A stretch of DNA of 64,000 nt from Mycobacterium sp. SMC-2 (GCF_025263485.1 NZ_CP079863.1:2542001-2606000), one strand, 5' to 3'; shown: positions 33,678 to 44,472, numbered from the stretch's first letter. Numbers and translations are program-made. The notes: generated from the letters alone by a model not told the origin.

Positions 33678-34883
33678 GTGACCGAGAACGCCTACCTCGC
33701 CGGACTGCGGCTGGCCGGCAAGAAGGTCGTCGTGGTCGGCGGCGGCTCGGTTGCCCAGCGCCGGCTGCCCCTGCTCATCGCCAGCGGCGCCGACGTCCAC
33801 GTCATCTCCCGCAGCGCCACCCGCTCGGTCGAGGCGATGAGCGGAATCACGTTGTCCCTGCGCGAATACCGCGACGGTGACCTCGACGGGGCCTGGTACG
33901 CGATCGCGGCCACCAACGACCCCGCGGTGAACGCCGCGGTGGTCGCCGAGGCCGAACGCCGCCACCTGTTCTGCGTTCGCGCCGACATCGCCGTGGAGGG
34001 GACCGCGGTGACCCCGGCGTCCTTCAGCTACGAAGGGTTGTCGGTCGGGGTGCTGGCCGGCGGCGAGCACCGCCGGTCGGCCGCCATCCGGTCGGCCATC
34101 CGGGAGGCGCTGCAGACCGGGGTCATCACCCTCGACAGCGCGGTGAGCTCCGACGTCGTGCGCGGTGGGGTGGCGCTGGTCGGCGGCGGCCCCGGCGACC
34201 CCGAACTGATCACGGTGCGCGGGCGTCGGCTGCTGGCCCACGCCGACGTCGTGGTCGCCGACCGGCTCGCGCCGCCGGAATTGCTGGCCGAGCTGCCCCC
34301 GCACGTGGAGGTCATCGACGCGGCGAAGATCCCCTACGGGCGGGCGATGGCCCAGGACGCGATCAACGACGTCATGATCGACCGCGCCCGGTCCGGAAAG
34401 TTCGTCGTCCGCCTCAAGGGCGGCGATCCCTTCGTCTTCGCCCGCGGCTACGAGGAGGTGCTGGCGTGCGTCGACGCCGGGATACCGGTCACCGTGGTGC
34501 CGGGTGTGACAAGCGCCATAGGGGTGCCCGCCCTGGCCGGCGTTCCGGTCACACACCGCGCCGTAAATCACGAATTTGTCGTGGTCAGCGGCCATCTGGC
34601 GCCCGATCATCCCGAATCGTTAGTGAATTGGAATGCGCTGGCCGCGATGTCGGGCACCATCGTTTTGCTGATGGCCGTCGAACGCATCGGACTTTTCGCC
34701 GACGCGCTGATAAAGGGCGGGCGACCTGCGGATACGCCGGTGCTGGTGGTCCAACATGGGACGACTGCGGCGGAGCGCATTTTGCGGGCCACTCTCGCCG
34801 ACACGCCGGAAAAGATCCGCACCGAGGGCATCCGACCTCCCGCGATCATCGTGATCGGGCCGGTGGCGGCTTTCGGGCTTTAA
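33678..34883 (+). CDS. cysG: Sirohaem synthase-like protein CysG (SirC-type dehydrogenase plus uroporphyrinogen-III methyltransferase)
   Basis: This enzyme makes precorrin-2 and probably sirohydrochlorin from uroporphyrinogen III for sirohaem and B12. Of 401 residues, 1-150 form a precorrin-2 dehydrogenase domain with NAD-binding VVVVGGGSVAQRR and ATNDPAVN. Residues 160-401 form the SUMT domain with VGGGPGDPELITVRG, DRLAPPELL, RLKGGDPFVFARGYEE, and GVTSAIGVPALAGVPVTHR. The middle chelatase-linker region is short, so iron insertion may need another protein. The gene starts with GTG right after the repeat array. Confidence 0.94.
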   Translation: MTENAYLAGLRLAGKKVVVVGGGSVAQRRLPLLIASGADVHVISRSATRSVEAMSGITLSLREYRDGDLDGAWYAIAATNDPAVNAAVVAEAERRHLFCVRADIAVEGTAVTPASFSYEGLSVGVLAGGEHRRSAAIRSAIREALQTGVITLDSAVSSDVVRGGVALVGGGPGDPELITVRGRRLLAHADVVVADRLAPPELLAELPPHVEVIDAAKIPYGRAMAQDAINDVMIDRARSGKFVVRLKGGDPFVFARGYEEVLACVDAGIPVTVVPGVTSAIGVPALAGVPVTHRAVNHEFVVVSGHLAPDHPESLVNWNALAAMSGTIVLLMAVERIGLFADALIKGGRPADTPVLVVQHGTTAAERILRATLADTPEKIRTEGIRPPAIIVIGPVAAFGL

Positions 34884-34916
34884 ACGGTTCTTAAGATTAC
34901 TGTAAGGTAACCCTTT

Positions 34917-36509
34917 ATGACGGCTCTCAACGACTCAGAGCGCGCGGTGCGGAAATTCACGTCCGCGCGCCCCGATCGTCCGGCCCCGGTGCGCTCCGCG
35001 CGCCCGGCGGAGACCGCCTTCAATCGCATCAGCAAGTACTATCCGGCCTGGCTGCCGTCTCGTCGTTTCATCGCAGCCGTGATCGCCATCGGCGGCATGC
35101 AGTTGCTGGCGACCATGGACAGCACCGTCGCCATCGTCGCGCTTCCCAGGATCCAGAACGAGCTGAGCCTGTCCGACGCCGGCCGGAGTTGGGTGATCAC
35201 CGCCTACGTGCTGACCTTCGGCGGGCTGATGCTGCTGGGTGGCCGGCTGGGCGACACCATCGGGCGCAAGCGCACCTTCATCGTCGGCGTCGCGCTGTTC
35301 ACCATTTCCTCGGTCCTGTGCGCGGTGGCCTGGGACGAGGCGACCATGGTTATCGCGCGGCTCTCGCAGGGTGTGGGGTCGGCCATCGCCTCGCCGACCG
35401 GGCTGGCCCTGGTCGCGACCACCTTCCCCAAGGGGCCCGCGCGTAACTTCGCGACGGCGGTGTTCGCCGCGATGACGGCGATCGGCTCGGTGATGGGCCT
35501 GGTGGTCGGCGGGGCGCTGACCGAGGTGTCCTGGCGGCTGGCTTTCCTGGTGAACGTACCGATCGGGCTGGTGATGATCTACCTGGCCCGCACCGCGCTG
35601 CGCGAGACCAACCGGGAGCGGATGAAGCTCGACGCCACCGGGGCCATGCTGGCCACGCTGGCGTGCACCGCCGCCGTGTTCGCCTTCTCGATGGGGCCGG
35701 AGAAGGGCTGGGTCTCGCTCACCACGATCGGCTCGGGCGTGGTGGCGATGGGCGCCGCGCTCGCCTTCATCATCGTGGAGCGCACCGCCGAAAACCCGGT
35801 CGTCCCCTTCGGTCTGTTCCGCGACCGCAACCGGCTGGTCACCTTCGCCGCGATCTTTTTGGCCGGCGGCCTGATGTTCAGCCTGACCGTGTGCATCGGC
35901 CTGTACGTGCAGGACATCCTCGGCTACAGCGCGCTGCGCGCGGGCGTCGGCTTCATCCCGTTCGTCATCGCGATGGGGATCGGCCTGGGCGTCTCCTCGC
36001 AACTGGTGTCCCGGTTTTCGCCGCGGGTCTTGACCATCGGCGGCGGCGTCCTGCTGTTCTGGGCGATGCTCTACGGCTGGGGGTTCATGCACCGCGGCGT
36101 GCCCTACTTCCCGAACCTGGTGCTGCCCATCATCGTCGGCGGCATCGGCATCGGGATCTGCGTCGTCCCGCTGACGCTGTCGGCCATCGCCGGGGTCGGT
36201 TTCGATCAGATCGGTCCGGTGTCGGCGATCGCGCTGATGCTGCAGAGCCTCGGCGGGCCGCTGGTGCTGGCCGTCATCCAGGCCGTGATCACCTCGCGCA
36301 CGCTGTACCTGGGCGGCACCACCGGCCCGGTGAAGATCATGAACGACCTCCAATTGCACGCGCTCGACCAGGGCTACACTTATGGCCTGCTGTGGGTGGC
36401 CGGAGTGGCCGTCATTGTCGGCGGTGCGGCGCTGTTGATCGGCTACACGCCGGCGCAGGTGGCCCACGCGCAAGAGGTCAAGGAAGCGATCGACGCCGGC
36501 GAGCTGTAA
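34917..36509 (+). CDS. efpA: MFS efflux protein EfpA (DHA2/QacA family)
   Basis: This is an inner-membrane multidrug exporter, essential in M. tuberculosis and induced by isoniazid. The 530-residue protein has a 45-residue polar N-terminal tail, then about 14 spans. The first contains MDSTVAIVALPRIQ (motif D1) and the 2-3 loop reads GGRLGDTIGRKRTF. The A+T-rich gap 34884-34916 holds two TANNNT elements (TAAGAT 34892, TACTGT 34898) and AAGG nine bases before the ATG. A hairpin terminator overlaps its stop codon. Confidence 0.95.
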   Translation: MTALNDSERAVRKFTSARPDRPAPVRSARPAETAFNRISKYYPAWLPSRRFIAAVIAIGGMQLLATMDSTVAIVALPRIQNELSLSDAGRSWVITAYVLTFGGLMLLGGRLGDTIGRKRTFIVGVALFTISSVLCAVAWDEATMVIARLSQGVGSAIASPTGLALVATTFPKGPARNFATAVFAAMTAIGSVMGLVVGGALTEVSWRLAFLVNVPIGLVMIYLARTALRETNRERMKLDATGAMLATLACTAAVFAFSMGPEKGWVSLTTIGSGVVAMGAALAFIIVERTAENPVVPFGLFRDRNRLVTFAAIFLAGGLMFSLTVCIGLYVQDILGYSALRAGVGFIPFVIAMGIGLGVSSQLVSRFSPRVLTIGGGVLLFWAMLYGWGFMHRGVPYFPNLVLPIIVGGIGIGICVVPLTLSAIAGVGFDQIGPVSAIALMLQSLGGPLVLAVIQAVITSRTLYLGGTTGPVKIMNDLQLHALDQGYTYGLLWVAGVAVIVGGAALLIGYTPAQVAHAQEVKEAIDAGEL

Positions 36510-36522
36510 CTCGCCGGTTTTT
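36496..36522 (+). terminator. Intrinsic terminator overlapping the efpA stop codon
   Basis: CCGGCGAG (36496-36503) pairs perfectly with CTCGCCGG (36510-36517) across CTGTAA, and TTTTT follows (36518-36522). The TAA stop lies in the loop. A stem with a T-tract is uncommon in mycobacteria. Confidence 0.8.
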
Positions 36523-36641
36523 AATGCGCACGCCGTAGCGGGCCGAGGACCAAGTGGTGCTCGCCGGATTTGATAGCGCCGGCGATATCAAATTCTTGAA
36601 GCCTCGTATGGTCCCTAATCCCCGGGGCTTGTTCCCACCGC

Positions 36642-36647
36642 TAGGCT
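36642..36647 (+). promoter_or_regulatory. Candidate -10 element TAGGCT for proS
   Basis: TAGGCT ends 8 bp before GTG 36656, giving a leaderless or nearly leaderless transcript. Confidence 0.45.
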
Positions 36648-36655
36648 GGCCCGCT

Positions 36656-38404
36656 GTGATCACCCGGATGTCCGAGCTCTTCTTGCGCACCTTGCGCGAT
36701 GATCCCGCTGACGCCGAAGTGCCCAGCCACAAACTCCTGATCCGGGCCGGCTACATCCGGCCCATCGCGCCCGGGCTGTACAGCTGGCTGCCGCTGGGTT
36801 TGCGGGTGCTGCGCAAGATCGAAGGCATCGTCCGCGAGGAGATGAACGCGATCGGCGGGCAGGAGATTCTGTTTCCCGCCCTGCTGCCCCGCGCGCCGTA
36901 CGAGACGACGAACCGGTGGACCGAATACGGCGACGGCGTGTTCCGGCTCAAGGACCGCCGCGGGAACGACTACCTGCTGGGGCCGACGCACGAAGAGCTG
37001 TTCACGCTGACCGTCAAGGGCGAATACAGCTCCTACAAAGACTTTCCGGTGCTGCTCTACCAGATCCAGAACAAGTATCGCGACGAGGCGCGGCCGCGGG
37101 CCGGGATCTTGCGGGTGCGCGAGTTCCTGATGAAGGACTCCTACTCCTTCGACATCGACGACGCCGGGCTCAAGGCCGCCTATCACGCGCATCGGGAGGC
37201 CTACCAGCGCATCTTCAATCGGCTCCAGGTGCGCTACGTGATCGTGTCCGCGGTCTCCGGAGCGATGGGCGGCAGCGCTTCCGAGGAGTTCCTGGCCGAA
37301 AGCCCGGTCGGTGAAGACACCTTCGTGCGTTGCCTGGAATCCGGGTATGCGGCGAACGTCGAGGCCGTCGTCACCGCCCGACCGGAGGCCAGGCCCATCG
37401 AGGGGCTGCCCGAGGCGGTGGTCCACGACACCGGCGACACCCCGACCATTGCCACGCTGGTCGACTGGGCCAACACGGCCGACCTCGGCCGCAGCGTCAC
37501 CGCGGCGGACACGTTGAAGAACGTGTTGCTCAAGGTGCGCCAACCCGGCGGGGAGTGGGAGCTGCTGGGCATCGGGCTGCCGGGCGACCGGGAGGTCGAC
37601 GACAAGAGGCTGGGCGCCGCGCTCGAGCCCGCGGAATACGCGTTGCTCGACGACGCCGACTTCGCCGAGTATCCGTTTCTGGTGAAGGGCTACATCGGGC
37701 CGAAAGCGCTGCGGGACAATGGCGTTCGCTATCTGGTCGATCCGCGGGTGGTGGACGGAACCAGCTGGATCACCGGGGCGGACGAACCCGGCCGGCACGT
37801 CGTCGGCCTGGTGGCGGGCCGGGATTTCACCGCCGACGGCACCATCGAGGCGGCCGAGGTGCGCGACGGCGATCCGTCTCCCGACGGCGCCGGGCCGCTG
37901 GTGTCGGCGCGGGGCATCGAGGTCGCCCACATCTTCCAGCTCGGCCGCAAGTACACCGACGCCTTCACCGCCGACGTGCTGGGTGAGGACGGCAAACCGG
38001 TGCGGCTGACCATGGGGTCCTACGGCCTCGGGGTGTCGCGGATGGTGGCGGTGATCGCCGAACAGCACCATGACGAGCTGGGCCTGCGCTGGCCGGTGGC
38101 GGTCGCGCCGTTCGACGTCCACCTGGTGATAGCCAACAAGGACGCGGACGCCCGCACCGGGGCCAACGCACTGGCGGCCGACCTGGACCGGTTGGGCGTC
38201 GAGGTGCTGCTCGACGACCGTCAGGCGTCGCCGGGGGTGAAGTTCAAGGACGCCGAATTACTCGGCGTGCCATGGATTTTGGTGGTGGGGCGCGGCTGGG
38301 GCAACGGCGTGGTCGAGTTGCGCGACCGCTTCAGCGGACAGACGCGCGAGCTGCCCACCGGGCCGTCATTGGCCACCGACGTCGCGGCCGCGCTGGCCGG
38401 ATAG
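36656..38404 (+). CDS. proS: Prolyl-tRNA synthetase (bacterial type)
   Basis: The enzyme charges tRNA-Pro. The 582-residue protein has class II motifs: motif 1 in the N-terminal region, motif 2 as [22 protein letters not shown], and motif 3 with [12 protein letters not shown]. The insertion editing domain (about residues 225-400, with [10 protein letters not shown]) is present, as in the bacterial form. The C-terminal anticodon domain follows. GTG 36656 gives [12 protein letters not shown], the usual length and start. An efpA terminator and its own -10 separate it from efpA. Confidence 0.97.
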   Translation: MITRMSELFLRTLRDDPADAEVPSHKLLIRAGYIRPIAPGLYSWLPLGLRVLRKIEGIVREEMNAIGGQEILFPALLPRAPYETTNRWTEYGDGVFRLKDRRGNDYLLGPTHEELFTLTVKGEYSSYKDFPVLLYQIQNKYRDEARPRAGILRVREFLMKDSYSFDIDDAGLKAAYHAHREAYQRIFNRLQVRYVIVSAVSGAMGGSASEEFLAESPVGEDTFVRCLESGYAANVEAVVTARPEARPIEGLPEAVVHDTGDTPTIATLVDWANTADLGRSVTAADTLKNVLLKVRQPGGEWELLGIGLPGDREVDDKRLGAALEPAEYALLDDADFAEYPFLVKGYIGPKALRDNGVRYLVDPRVVDGTSWITGADEPGRHVVGLVAGRDFTADGTIEAAEVRDGDPSPDGAGPLVSARGIEVAHIFQLGRKYTDAFTADVLGEDGKPVRLTMGSYGLGVSRMVAVIAEQHHDELGLRWPVAVAPFDVHLVIANKDADARTGANALAADLDRLGVEVLLDDRQASPGVKFKDAELLGVPWILVVGRGWGNGVVELRDRFSGQTRELPTGPSLATDVAAALAG

Positions 38405-38424
38405 CGACGAAAGACCATGCGGCG

Positions 38425-38871
38425 CTAGTCGTTTCCGCCCGGAAAACTCGTCGTGATGGGCCAGGCGCCCAGCACGCGGTTCCATCGGGCGGCCATCACG
38501 GCGCTCTGCGTCAGCGCCGTCGAAGCGAAGGCGCGGTCGTCGGCGGTCTCGGCGTGCTCGATCACCACGCGCCAGGCCGACGCGCCGTCGTTTTCCATCC
38601 GCGCGGCCAGGCGCGCGGCGTCCGCCGCGCTGCCCACCAGCATCGGCAACTGGTAGCCGGGGGCGGCGACCGGCGCGTTGACCTTGCGGGCGGTCAGCAT
38701 CGCGATCACGTCGTCGCGGCGTTGCCGGTGCTGGGTCAGGGCCTCCACCACCAGCCCGTTCACGCTGGGCGGCGACAGCGCCGAGACCATGCCGTAGCCG
38801 TAGATCGTCGAGTGTTCGACCGCCAGCGCATCGCACAGCGCCGCGTTGTCGGCGTCCTTGCCGGTGCTCAT
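38425..38871 (-). CDS. DUF4439-like ferritin-fold protein
   Basis: The 148-residue protein is nearly all helical and reads like a four-helix bundle: ALAVEHSTIYGYGMVSAL, EALTQHRQRRDDVIAML, AARLAARMENDG and AFASTALTQSAVMAARW. Glu and His residues at ferritin-like spacing are present but a full di-iron site is not certain. The ATG overlaps the stop of the lipoprotein gene, so both form a two-gene operon convergent to proS. The function is unknown. Confidence 0.8.
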   Translation of the reverse strand: MSTGKDADNAALCDALAVEHSTIYGYGMVSALSPPSVNGLVVEALTQHRQRRDDVIAMLTARKVNAPVAAPGYQLPMLVGSAADAARLAARMENDGASAWRVVIEHAETADDRAFASTALTQSAVMAARWNRVLGAWPITTSFPGGND

Positions 38872-39410
38872 ATCGACGGGCCCCCGGGCACCAGGGCGAC
38901 GGTGTACGACGCCGTGCAGGACGCGATGATCGAAGCGAGCAACCCCGCCCGGTAGCCCGATTCACCCGCCACCAGCCGGCTGGCGCTGTCGGCCGAGGCG
39001 CGCAACGCGTTGATCACGTCGGACACCGGCGGTGGGGGCGGCGGCGGCCCCGCCGGTTCGGCCGCGCTCGGGCTGGCGCTCGTCGTTTCGCTTGTCGACG
39101 AACTGGTGATCTTGCCGGCGGCCCGCGAGATCTCCGTGGACAGGGCGCGGGCGTGCGCGGCGCGTTGGCTAGCGACCACCGTCAGCGCGGCGGCGATCTG
39201 CGGCGGGTTGCCGACGGCCGTCGCGGCGGCACCGGCCAGCGCGCTGTCCTTGCGGGCTTGGTCCAACGGCCCCAGCAGCTCTTCGACGGGCGGGGGCTTG
39301 GGCGGGGACTCGCCGCAGGCGGAGGCGACCACCCCGAGCGCAGCCAGAGCCGCGCCGCCGGCGAGCACACCCCGCCGGTTGATGGCGGGAACTGCGCTAG
39401 GCACAAACAC
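38868..39410 (-). CDS. Probable lipoprotein with RR signal
   Basis: The protein has about 180 residues. [23 protein letters not shown] gives an N-terminal Arg pair, a hydrophobic stretch and a Cys in a lipobox-like VASAC, so it is likely exported and lipidated, perhaps by Tat. The mature part is Ala-rich and helical with a Ser/Thr/Pro-rich linker around residues 110-135. GTG 39410 is used; ATG 39437 is possible because a 17-bp tandem duplication covers the start region. It resembles, by position, Rv2843 of M. tuberculosis. The role with the ferritin-like partner is unknown. Confidence 0.8.
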   Translation of the reverse strand: MFVPSAVPAINRRGVLAGGAALAALGVVASACGESPPKPPPVEELLGPLDQARKDSALAGAAATAVGNPPQIAAALTVVASQRAAHARALSTEISRAAGKITSSSTSETTSASPSAAEPAGPPPPPPPVSDVINALRASADSASRLVAGESGYRAGLLASIIASCTASYTVALVPGGPSI

Positions 39411-39441
39411 ATCCTGCCATCGGTCACATCCTGCCATCGGT
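39408..39441. repeat. 17-bp direct tandem duplication at the lipoprotein start
   Basis: The bases 39408-39424 are repeated exactly at 39425-39441. The copies include the GTG/ATG start candidates of the minus-strand lipoprotein gene. Confidence 0.85.
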
Positions 39442-39497
39442 GCGGAGGTGGGTCCGAAGCCAGGACGCGATCCGGCCGTCAGACGCGATTCCTGGCG

Positions 39498-39503
39498 TAT
39501 CGT
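39498..39503 (+). promoter_or_regulatory. Candidate -10 element TATCGT for the rimP-nusA operon
   Basis: TATCGT in the divergent gap would give a start near 39510 and a leader of about 115 nt before rimP. No clear -35 element is visible. Confidence 0.35.
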
Positions 39504-39624
39504 TGATAGCTGGCTCTCGCGGAACGGCAGCCTTTGCGTTCCGCCGGGACACTGGAGCCGCCCGCAAACCAGCGGGCGGCGACACCCTCCAGCTGACCGG
39601 ACAACTCAAGATGAGGAGCTCGCC

Positions 39625-40152
39625 GTGACCACCGGGCTACCTTCGCAGACGCAGGTGATCGAGCTACTCGGTGATGAGTTCGCGCGCGCGGGATACGAGA
39701 TCGAAGACGTGGTCATCGACGCCCGGACGCGCCCGCCCCGGATCATGGTGGTCGCCGACGGCGACAAAGCCCTCGACCTGGACACCATAGCGACCCTGTC
39801 GCGTTCGGCGTCGACTTTGCTGGACGGCCTCGACGACATCGAGGATCGCTACGTGCTTGAGGTCAGTTCGCCGGGCGTGGACCGCCCGCTGACCAGTGAA
39901 AAGCACTTCCGTCGCGCCCGTGGCCGCAAGGTCGACGTCGTCTTGTCGGATGGTTCGCGGCTGACCGGTCGCGTCGGCGAGACGCGTGGTCACGCCGTCG
40001 CGCTGGTGGTCCGGGAAGGCCGCGACTTGCGGGTGCGCGAGATCCCGCTCGCCGATATCGCCAAAGCCGTTGTCCAGGTGGAGTTTTCACCGCCGGCCCA
40101 AGCGGAGTTGGAGCTGGCGGGCCAGGCCGACAGGACGGAGGCCGGAGCATGA
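39625..40152 (+). CDS. rimP: Ribosome maturation factor RimP
   Basis: RimP binds the 30S precursor and helps assemble the S12 region. The 175-residue protein has [19 protein letters not shown] at the N-terminus and the family block [31 protein letters not shown] (39612-39617) lies 7 bases before GTG 39625. The stop overlaps nusA by 4 bp, the usual rimP-nusA-infB operon. Confidence 0.96.
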   Translation: MTTGLPSQTQVIELLGDEFARAGYEIEDVVIDARTRPPRIMVVADGDKALDLDTIATLSRSASTLLDGLDDIEDRYVLEVSSPGVDRPLTSEKHFRRARGRKVDVVLSDGSRLTGRVGETRGHAVALVVREGRDLRVREIPLADIAKAVVQVEFSPPAQAELELAGQADRTEAGA

Positions 40153-41204
40153 ACATCGACATGGCCGCGCTGCATGCCATCGAGGTCGATCGGGGCATCT
40201 CGGTCAACGAGCTGCTCGAGACGATCAAGTCGGCGCTGCTCACCGCCTATCGGCACACCGAGGGCCACCAGAACGACGCGCGCATCGAGATCGACCGCAA
40301 GACCGGTGTCGTGCGCGTCATCGCCCGCGAGACGGACGAAGACGGCAACGTGATCAGCGAATGGGACGACACCCCCGAGGGTTTCGGCCGCATCGCCGCG
40401 ACCACCGCGCGTCAGGTCATGCTGCAGCGGTTCCGGGACGCGGAGAACGAGCGCACCTACGGCGAGTTCTCCACCCGCGAGGGCGAGATCGTCGCCGGCG
40501 TCATTCAGCGGGACAGCCGCGCCAACGCCCGCGGTCTGGTCGTGGTCCGGATGGGCAGCGAGACCAAGGCCTCCGAGGGCGTGATCCCGGCGGCCGAACA
40601 GGTCCCCGGCGAAAGCTACGAACACGGCAACCGGCTGCGTTGCTACGTGATCGGCGTCACCCGCGGCTCCAGGGAGCCGATGATCACCCTGTCCCGGACG
40701 CACCCCAACCTGGTGCGCAAGCTGTTCTCCCTGGAAGTTCCCGAGATCGCCGACGGCTCGGTCGAAATCGTGGCGGTGGCCCGTGAGGCCGGCCATCGCT
40801 CCAAGATCGCCGTGAAATCCAACGTCCCCGGCCTGAACGCGAAAGGGGCCTGCATCGGCCCGATGGGCCAGCGGGTCCGCAACGTGATGAGCGAGCTCTC
40901 CGGGGAAAAGATCGACATCATCGACTACGACGAGGACCCGTCGCGCTTCGTCGCCAACGCGTTATCGCCGGCCAAGGTGGTCTCCGTGTCGATCATCGAC
41001 CAGGCCGCCCGGGCCGCCCGCGTGGTGGTGCCCGATTTCCAGCTGTCCCTGGCCATCGGCAAGGAGGGCCAGAACGCGCGGTTGGCCGCCCGGCTCACCG
41101 GGTGGCGCATCGACATCCGCGGCGATACGCCGGGTGGGCCCGAGGCGCATTCGGAGGCCCACCCCGAACGCGGCGCCGCCCATCCGATGGCGCACGACCG
41201 CTAG
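40149..41204 (+). CDS. nusA: Transcription termination/antitermination factor NusA
   Basis: NusA binds RNA polymerase and controls pausing, termination and rRNA antitermination. The 351-residue protein has the N-terminal polymerase-binding domain (1-105), the S1 domain (about 110-185), and two KH domains with [14 protein letters not shown] and [19 protein letters not shown]. It lacks the C-terminal acidic repeats of E. coli NusA, as usual for actinobacteria. Confidence 0.97.
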   Translation: MNIDMAALHAIEVDRGISVNELLETIKSALLTAYRHTEGHQNDARIEIDRKTGVVRVIARETDEDGNVISEWDDTPEGFGRIAATTARQVMLQRFRDAENERTYGEFSTREGEIVAGVIQRDSRANARGLVVVRMGSETKASEGVIPAAEQVPGESYEHGNRLRCYVIGVTRGSREPMITLSRTHPNLVRKLFSLEVPEIADGSVEIVAVAREAGHRSKIAVKSNVPGLNAKGACIGPMGQRVRNVMSELSGEKIDIIDYDEDPSRFVANALSPAKVVSVSIIDQAARAARVVVPDFQLSLAIGKEGQNARLAARLTGWRIDIRGDTPGGPEAHSEAHPERGAAHPMAHDR

Positions 41205-41289
41205 CGCAGCGACCGGGCCCCGCGGCGCCGTCGCGGGGGGGAGAACGGCCCGCACCGTCGGGCGGTTCTGACGATCGGGTAAGTGACGC

Positions 41290-41295
41290 TAGACT
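41290..41295 (+). promoter_or_regulatory. Candidate -10 element TAGACT, internal leaderless promoter for ylxR-infB
   Basis: TAGACT ends 5 bp before GTG 41301. A -35-like TCTGAC lies at 41267-41272, 17 bp upstream. Confidence 0.5.
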
Positions 41296-41300
41296 GAGCC

Positions 41301-41675
41301 GTGATCCAGCGTGAGCCTTCGGTCTCGGCGCACAGGCGTGTGGACGGACCCGTCCGGACGTGCGTCGGGTGCCGGAAGCGAGAGTTGGCCGTCGAACTGC
41401 TTCGCGTGGTGGCTGTGTCGGACGGGAACGGCAAGCATGCCGTGATCGTTGACACCAGGAGTAGCCTGCCGGGGCGGGGTGCGTGGCTGCATCCCGTACC
41501 GCAGTGCGTGCAACAGGCGATTCGGCGGCGTGCTTTCACCAGAGCGCTGCGCATCACCGGTTCCCCGGACTTGTCCGCGGTGGTCGAGCACCTAGAGTCT
41601 CTAGGGGTACCCGATCCTCTCGGCATCAACAGAACAGGCAGCAAAGAACATGAGCACACCGTGAAGTCCCGATGA
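41301..41675 (+). CDS. ylxR: YlxR (RnpM)-family RNA-binding protein
   Basis: The protein has 124 residues, longer than the core family of about 90 because of both tails. It has the signature RTCVGCRKRE near residue 20, then LLRVVAV and GRGAWLHPVPQCVQQAI. Family members bind RNA and, in some bacteria, RNase P. It lies between nusA and infB as in most genomes but has its own candidate promoter. Confidence 0.92.
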   Translation: MIQREPSVSAHRRVDGPVRTCVGCRKRELAVELLRVVAVSDGNGKHAVIVDTRSSLPGRGAWLHPVPQCVQQAIRRRAFTRALRITGSPDLSAVVEHLESLGVPDPLGINRTGSKEHEHTVKSR

Positions 41676-41739
41676 CCATGCGTCATAGCTAAACCCGAGG
41701 CGCGGCCCCACGACTGTCGCCTCATAGACAGGAGATGTA

Positions 41740-44472
41740 GTGGCAGGTAAGGCCCGCGTACACGAGTTGGCTAAGGAACTCGGTGTTACCAGCAAAGAAG
41801 TTCTCGCCCGGCTGAATGAACAGGGCGAATTCGTAAAATCCGCATCGTCGACGGTGGAGGCGCCGGTCGCCCGTCGACTGCGCGAATCCTTCGGAGGCGG
41901 CAAGGCGGCTCCCGAAAAGACCGCGACCAAGGCCGCCAAGGCCCCCGCCAAGGCGCCGGACAAATCGCTCGACCAGGCCCTCGACAAGGCCATCGGCAAC
42001 GGCGAAGCGACCGGTGCCGGCGGAACGACGACCGCCGCCGCGCAAGCGTCGCCGGCCGCACCCGCGGAAGCGCCAGTGCGCCCCGCCCCGGCGCCCGGGC
42101 AGCCGAAACCCCCCGCTCCCGGGCAGCCGGCCGGCCAGCCTGGACCGCAACCCGGCATGACGCCGGGCCCGCGCCCCGGTCCGGCGCCGAAGCCTGGAGT
42201 CCGCACCCCCCGCGTCGGCAACAACCCGTTCTCTTCCGCGCAGCCCGTCGACCGGCCGATCCCGCGCCCGGTGCCCCGCCCCGGGGCGCCCCGGCCCGGC
42301 GGGCCACGTCCCGGCGCTTCGCCCGGCAACATGCCGCCCCGTCCCGGCGGTGCCGTCGGTGCGGGCCGCCCGGCCCGGCCCGGCGCCCCGCGACCGGGTG
42401 GCGGTCGGCCCGGCGGGCCCGGTGGTCGTGACGGTGGCGGCGGCAACTACCGCGGCGGCGTCGGCGCGCCGCCCGGTGCCGGCGGCGCTCCGGGAGGCTT
42501 TCGGGGCCGTCCCGGCGGCGGTGGCGGCGGCGGCCGTCCCGGTCAGCGCGGCGGTGCCGCCGGAGCGTTCGGTCGTCCCGGCGGTGCGCCGCGGCGTGGC
42601 CGCAAGTCCAAGCGGGCGAAACGCGCCGAGTACGAGAACATGCAGGCGCCGGTCGTCGGTGGCGTGCGGTTGCCGCACGGCAACGGCGAGACCATCCGGC
42701 TGGCCCGCGGCGCGTCGCTGAGCGACTTCGCCGACAAGATCAACGCCAACCCGGCGGCGCTGGTGCAGGCGCTTTTCAACCTCGGCGAGATGGTGACGGC
42801 CACCCAATCGGTCGGCGACGAGACGCTCGAGCTGCTGGGCAGCGAGATGAACTACAACGTCCAGGTCGTCAGCCCCGAGGACGAGGACCGCGAGCTGCTG
42901 GAGTCCTTCGACCTCACCTACGGCGAGGACGAGGGCACCGAGGAAGACCTGCAGACCCGGCCGCCGGTGGTGACCGTGATGGGTCACGTCGACCACGGTA
43001 AGACCCGGCTGTTGGACACGATCCGGAACGCCAGCGTGCGCGAGGCCGAGGCGGGTGGCATCACCCAGCACATCGGCGCGTACCAGGTTTCCGTCGACCT
43101 CGACGGCAACGAGCGGCTGATCACCTTCATCGACACCCCGGGTCACGAGGCGTTCACCGCCATGCGTGCCCGCGGCGCGAAGGCCACCGACATCGCGATC
43201 CTGGTGGTCGCCGCCGACGACGGCGTGATGCCGCAGACTGTGGAGGCCATCAACCACGCGCAGGCGGCCGACGTCCCGATCGTCGTGGCGGTCAACAAGA
43301 TCGACAAGGAGGGCGCCGACCCGGCCAAGATCCGCGGGCAGCTCACCGAATACGGTTTGGTGCCAGAGGAATTCGGCGGGGACACGATGTTCGTCGACAT
43401 CTCGGCGAAGGAAGGCACCAACATCGAGGCGCTGGAAGAAGCGGTGCTGCTGACCGCTGACGCCGCCCTGGACCTGCGGGCCAACCCCGACATGGAGGCC
43501 CAGGGTGTGGCGATCGAGGCGCACCTGGACCGCGGTCGCGGTCCGGTCGCCACGGTGCTGGTGCAGCGCGGCACGCTGCGTGTCGGCGATTCCGTGGTGG
43601 CCGGCGACGCCTACGGTCGCGTCCGCCGCATGGTCGATGAGCACGGCGACGACGTCGAGGAGGCCCTGCCGTCGCGGCCGGTGCAGGTCATCGGCTTCAC
43701 GTCGGTCCCTGGCGCCGGCGACAACTTCCTGGTCGTCGACGAGGACCGCATCGCCCGCCAGATCGCCGACCGGCGCAGCGCGCGCAAGCGCAACGCGCTG
43801 GCGGCGCGGTCGCGCAAGCGCATCAGCCTGGAGGACCTGGACTCGGCGCTGAAGGAAACCAGCCAGCTGAACCTGATCCTCAAGGGCGACAACGCCGGTA
43901 CCGTCGAGGCGCTCGAGGAGGCCCTGATGGGCATCCAGGTCGACGACGAGGTGATGTTGCGCGTGATCGACCGCGGCGTCGGTGGCATCACCGAAACCAA
44001 CGTCAACCTGGCGTCGGCGTCGGACGCGATCATCATCGGCTTCAACGTTCGCGCCGAAGGGAAGGCGACCGAGCTGGCCAACCGCGAGGGCGTCGAGATC
44101 CGCTACTACTCGGTGATCTACCAGGCGATCGACGACATCGAGAAGGCCCTGCGCGGCATGCTCAAGCCGATCTACGAGGAGAACCAGCTGGGTCGGGCGG
44201 AGATCCGCGCGATCTTCCGGTCCTCCAAGGTCGGCATCATCGCCGGCTGCATGATCAGCTCGGGCGTGGTGCGCCGCAACGCGAAGGCCCGCCTGTTGCG
44301 GGACAACATCGTGGTCGCCGACAACCTGACGATCACCTCGCTGCGCCGGGAGAAGGACGACGTGACCGAGGTCCGCGAGGGCTTCGAGTGCGGTATGACG
44401 CTGGGCTACTCCGACATCAAGGAAGGCGACATCATCGAGTCCTACGAGCTCGTCCAGAAGGAGCGAGCCTGA
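41740..44472 (+). CDS. infB: Translation initiation factor IF-2
   Basis: IF-2 is the GTPase that places initiator tRNA on the ribosome. The 910-residue protein has an IF2_N helix ([20 protein letters not shown]), a long Pro/Gly/Arg-rich linker (about residues 100-290), a second IF2_N region, then [10 protein letters not shown] (G1, about residue 413), DTPGHEAF and NKID, and the C-terminal C1 and C2 domains. AGGAG lies 5 bases before GTG 41740. The linker consists of degenerate P-G-R repeats and may vary between strains. Confidence 0.97.
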   Translation: MAGKARVHELAKELGVTSKEVLARLNEQGEFVKSASSTVEAPVARRLRESFGGGKAAPEKTATKAAKAPAKAPDKSLDQALDKAIGNGEATGAGGTTTAAAQASPAAPAEAPVRPAPAPGQPKPPAPGQPAGQPGPQPGMTPGPRPGPAPKPGVRTPRVGNNPFSSAQPVDRPIPRPVPRPGAPRPGGPRPGASPGNMPPRPGGAVGAGRPARPGAPRPGGGRPGGPGGRDGGGGNYRGGVGAPPGAGGAPGGFRGRPGGGGGGGRPGQRGGAAGAFGRPGGAPRRGRKSKRAKRAEYENMQAPVVGGVRLPHGNGETIRLARGASLSDFADKINANPAALVQALFNLGEMVTATQSVGDETLELLGSEMNYNVQVVSPEDEDRELLESFDLTYGEDEGTEEDLQTRPPVVTVMGHVDHGKTRLLDTIRNASVREAEAGGITQHIGAYQVSVDLDGNERLITFIDTPGHEAFTAMRARGAKATDIAILVVAADDGVMPQTVEAINHAQAADVPIVVAVNKIDKEGADPAKIRGQLTEYGLVPEEFGGDTMFVDISAKEGTNIEALEEAVLLTADAALDLRANPDMEAQGVAIEAHLDRGRGPVATVLVQRGTLRVGDSVVAGDAYGRVRRMVDEHGDDVEEALPSRPVQVIGFTSVPGAGDNFLVVDEDRIARQIADRRSARKRNALAARSRKRISLEDLDSALKETSQLNLILKGDNAGTVEALEEALMGIQVDDEVMLRVIDRGVGGITETNVNLASASDAIIIGFNVRAEGKATELANREGVEIRYYSVIYQAIDDIEKALRGMLKPIYEENQLGRAEIRAIFRSSKVGIIAGCMISSGVVRRNAKARLLRDNIVVADNLTITSLRREKDDVTEVREGFECGMTLGYSDIKEGDIIESYELVQKERA

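Noticed and set aside
31495..34916. Cobalamin riboswitch near cobO, cobB or cysG
   Set aside because: The gaps are only 15 bp or filled by repeats; no room or B12-box-like sequence was found.
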